Origin: Metopolophium dirhodum
Lineage: Eukaryota > Arthropoda > Insecta > Hemiptera > Aphididae
Length of the DNA stretch: 64,000 nucleotides
Reading direction: 5' to 3'
Assembly (NCBI RefSeq): GCF_019925205.1
Contig: NC_083562.1
Location: 6,944,001-7,008,000 of the forward strand
Shown: piece after piece, positions 57,301 to 60,300 of the stretch
How the letters are laid out: each line of letters starts with the position of its first letter
Position numbering within the stretch: the stretch's first letter is position 1
The notes under the pieces: model-generated
The model's database searches: none
What the model was told of the DNA's origin: nothing
Seen by the model: the letters and a program-made list of their open reading frames with translations, nothing else
Made by a program: the position numbers and the translations under genes

Positions 57301-60300
57301 TGGCGAAAACGATTGAAGATAATGTAGAAAACGAGTACATTGTAACTGACGAGAATGGGTGCGCGACCGACCCGACGATATTCGGCGAGTGGGACTACAA
57401 CGCGGACACCCAATCGCTGTTGGCCGGTTTCAACGCGTTTAAATTCCCAAGTTCCGACAACATACGATTCCAGTGTAACATACGCGTGTGCTTCGGCAAA
57501 TGCCAACCGGTAAGTACTACTGTTAGGTGTAGGTAAAAATGACATTTTCCACCGACAGTATCCATCGTTTCGACATATAATTATTTTGTACGTGATTGGA
57601 ACGTTTAGGTACCTATATACTTATTCGATGAAATCGTACATAAATTGTGTCATATTAAAGATAATGTTTTGGATGGTGTAGTTATTCAGCTCACCCTTCA
57701 TTTATTATTTTTTAGTCTAGCACTTATTTTACTCAGGCAATTTTTAAAATTATTAACATTAATTATTTCAAATCGCCATAGCCCTTATATCAGTATATCA
57801 CTAAGAGCTATTAATTTTATAGTAGATAGGTAACGTTTAACAACTTAGAAACTACTCGTTTGAATTTCGATTTATTTACATCAACGTTTTAGAAAAAAAA
57901 ATATCTTGTGCTTAATAATTTATAGAAAAAAATGCAGTTATCATTTGTAAACAAGAAGTAATTATCTCCATAGGGCACTTCTTTGACAGTCTAAAAAATC
58001 TGATTTTTTTGAAAATATAGTCTGTGTGCTTTCTATAATTCTATATCATATAGAATGTGTACTTTAAAATTCCGAATCAGAATATGAATAAGTGCATAAT
58101 TAAAGGGTGAGCATACACTTGCATAAATGATCAATGGATTAAATCATATACCTAATTATCAATACGGTAAATCGTCTGAAGGCTGCACCGGCGGCAGGCG
58201 TAATGAGATGACGATGATGACAAATATTTCTTCATAATCTATTCAGTATTACCTAGTCATATACCGACGACGAGACGACGTGGTAGGGCGAAACAATATA
58301 ACGATTTATGTACACGCTCGACAATCCCCACTGTCATTATTATACGCCGCGTCTAATAGGACTATATTAGGAGGTAGGTGTGTATATATCGTGCCTTGAT
58401 GTTTAGTCATACACAATTTTGATATCGCCGAACACGATTTCTGACCAAAATTATGAGTTTAATGCACCGGCGAATCAAGAACTAGGTTTAGGAAGATTCT
58501 TCGTCTAAAATATTTCTATATTTCCCGTCGTTGTTTCATCGAATGTCTAAATTGTTTGTATCGAGTACACATGATTTAATATAGTTAGCAAATTGACGTA
58601 ACAAAAGAAGTGTAAGGATATGTTTTGGGAGGAGTAAACAAATCCCAGCTTTGCTCCTTCCTATATACGTTAGAACGTTTTCGTGTATTAACTCGTCGAA
58701 CTGTCTTTGATTGCAGGTGAATTGCCGTGGCTACAACGCGTTCGGAAGACGCAGAAGACGTGAAATATCCAAGAACGACAACGGTCCCGACGACGATGCA
58801 CTTGAGTCTGCCCAGCGAGGACAGCTGAGAGAAGAGATCACCATCGAGTCGAACGCCATTTTAACGTTCGAACGCAGGGAAGAACGACTGATGGATCCGA
58901 CTGAAGGTACGTTGTCCAATAATTGCATTCGGGTATTATAGCTATATACTATACCAACTATACTGTCAATATGTTATACCTACTTCATCGTTGGGCAGAG
59001 GGACGGTTATAATATTTTCCTCAAAAACGAAACCGTACACGTACGTATTTTCTCCTCGTGTAGGTGTAATACGCTGATTTCGTTGACCTCATCGACGATA
59101 AGCGTTGATATCCGATTACGTCTGACCCACTCTCGTTCGCTTTTACTTTCTCCGGCCTGGCCTATTACCTTTATAGGACGTAGGTAATAGGTATTATATT
59201 CATAATTCATAATATAATATCATAGACAGATGAGAGCGTGCGACAGACGGTGCATGCGCCACAATTTTTTCTTGGCCCGAGAATCAGGACAAAAATATTA
59301 TTGCAATGTACTTACGTGCCTACCATAATAATATAATACCTAATTATAATAATATAGTAATCATATTATACGAATAAGAAGAATATTCCGAACCAATTGT
59401 ATACCATTTTATATTGTAATATTTGTGTTGTCACATTTAATTTTAAAATGCAAAATCAAATTTTACTAAGACTACTTGAGAACAACAGTTGTTGCCCCTT
59501 TTTTAATCTACTGATTTTTTCCGAGAATGTCGATAGATACTTGGTGAAAGTTTCGGCTTAAGAATAGTGTTCAACAGACCGTTGAAAATATTATTACAAC
59601 ACTAAAAATAAACATAAATTGTAATCCAATGTTTACCATTAACCCATATAATTCAGTATAATGTAAAACAGTATAAAGATGGGCCTTGCATAACAAATAT
59701 TGAACATTTTAGTAAAAAACAAAATATAGGTCACAATCTTTTTTTATGCTGTAGGTACCTGCGGTTTAAATCTGCGTATGACTTAATTCGTCATAGAACG
59801 AACGCTATACCCTTATGAGATACCTTTACTAATACATAAAATATATATATATTGGTATACCTTCGTACATTTTGTACATATTAATATATTCATTTTATAG
59901 ATGCTTATACATTGCGCGATTAAATAAAATCAGTGAATTTGTATTAGTAGACATGTCTGGAAAGACATGTTATCTATTCCTTTATGGGTCTTCACTTATT
60001 TTCCGCTATAAATGCCTAATCGGGGGGTGTGGGGCGTACCTATTTAATTGGTAAACATTGTGGGAGGTTGGAGGGAGGGCTTGTCTGCCATGAATATTTG
60101 TCTCACGACAGATAATGCGGTGATAACTAAATTTATTTGTATATGCTGGCACTAAAATTGTTCGTTTTTTTGTCACCCCTCCCCTTTTAGCTCCAATCAT
60201 TCAGCCCGCCGAGGACATTTGTGTGTCAGTCATCGGACTCATCGTGGCCCTTGTCATCACCGCCCTGCTAGCGCTGGTGGCCGTGGCCGTGGCTGTTTCG

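Noticed and set aside
57132..57545. 137-codon antisense frame over the ZP-C exon
   Set aside because: Shadow of a conserved + strand ZP exon; spans an intron boundary and has no similarity.
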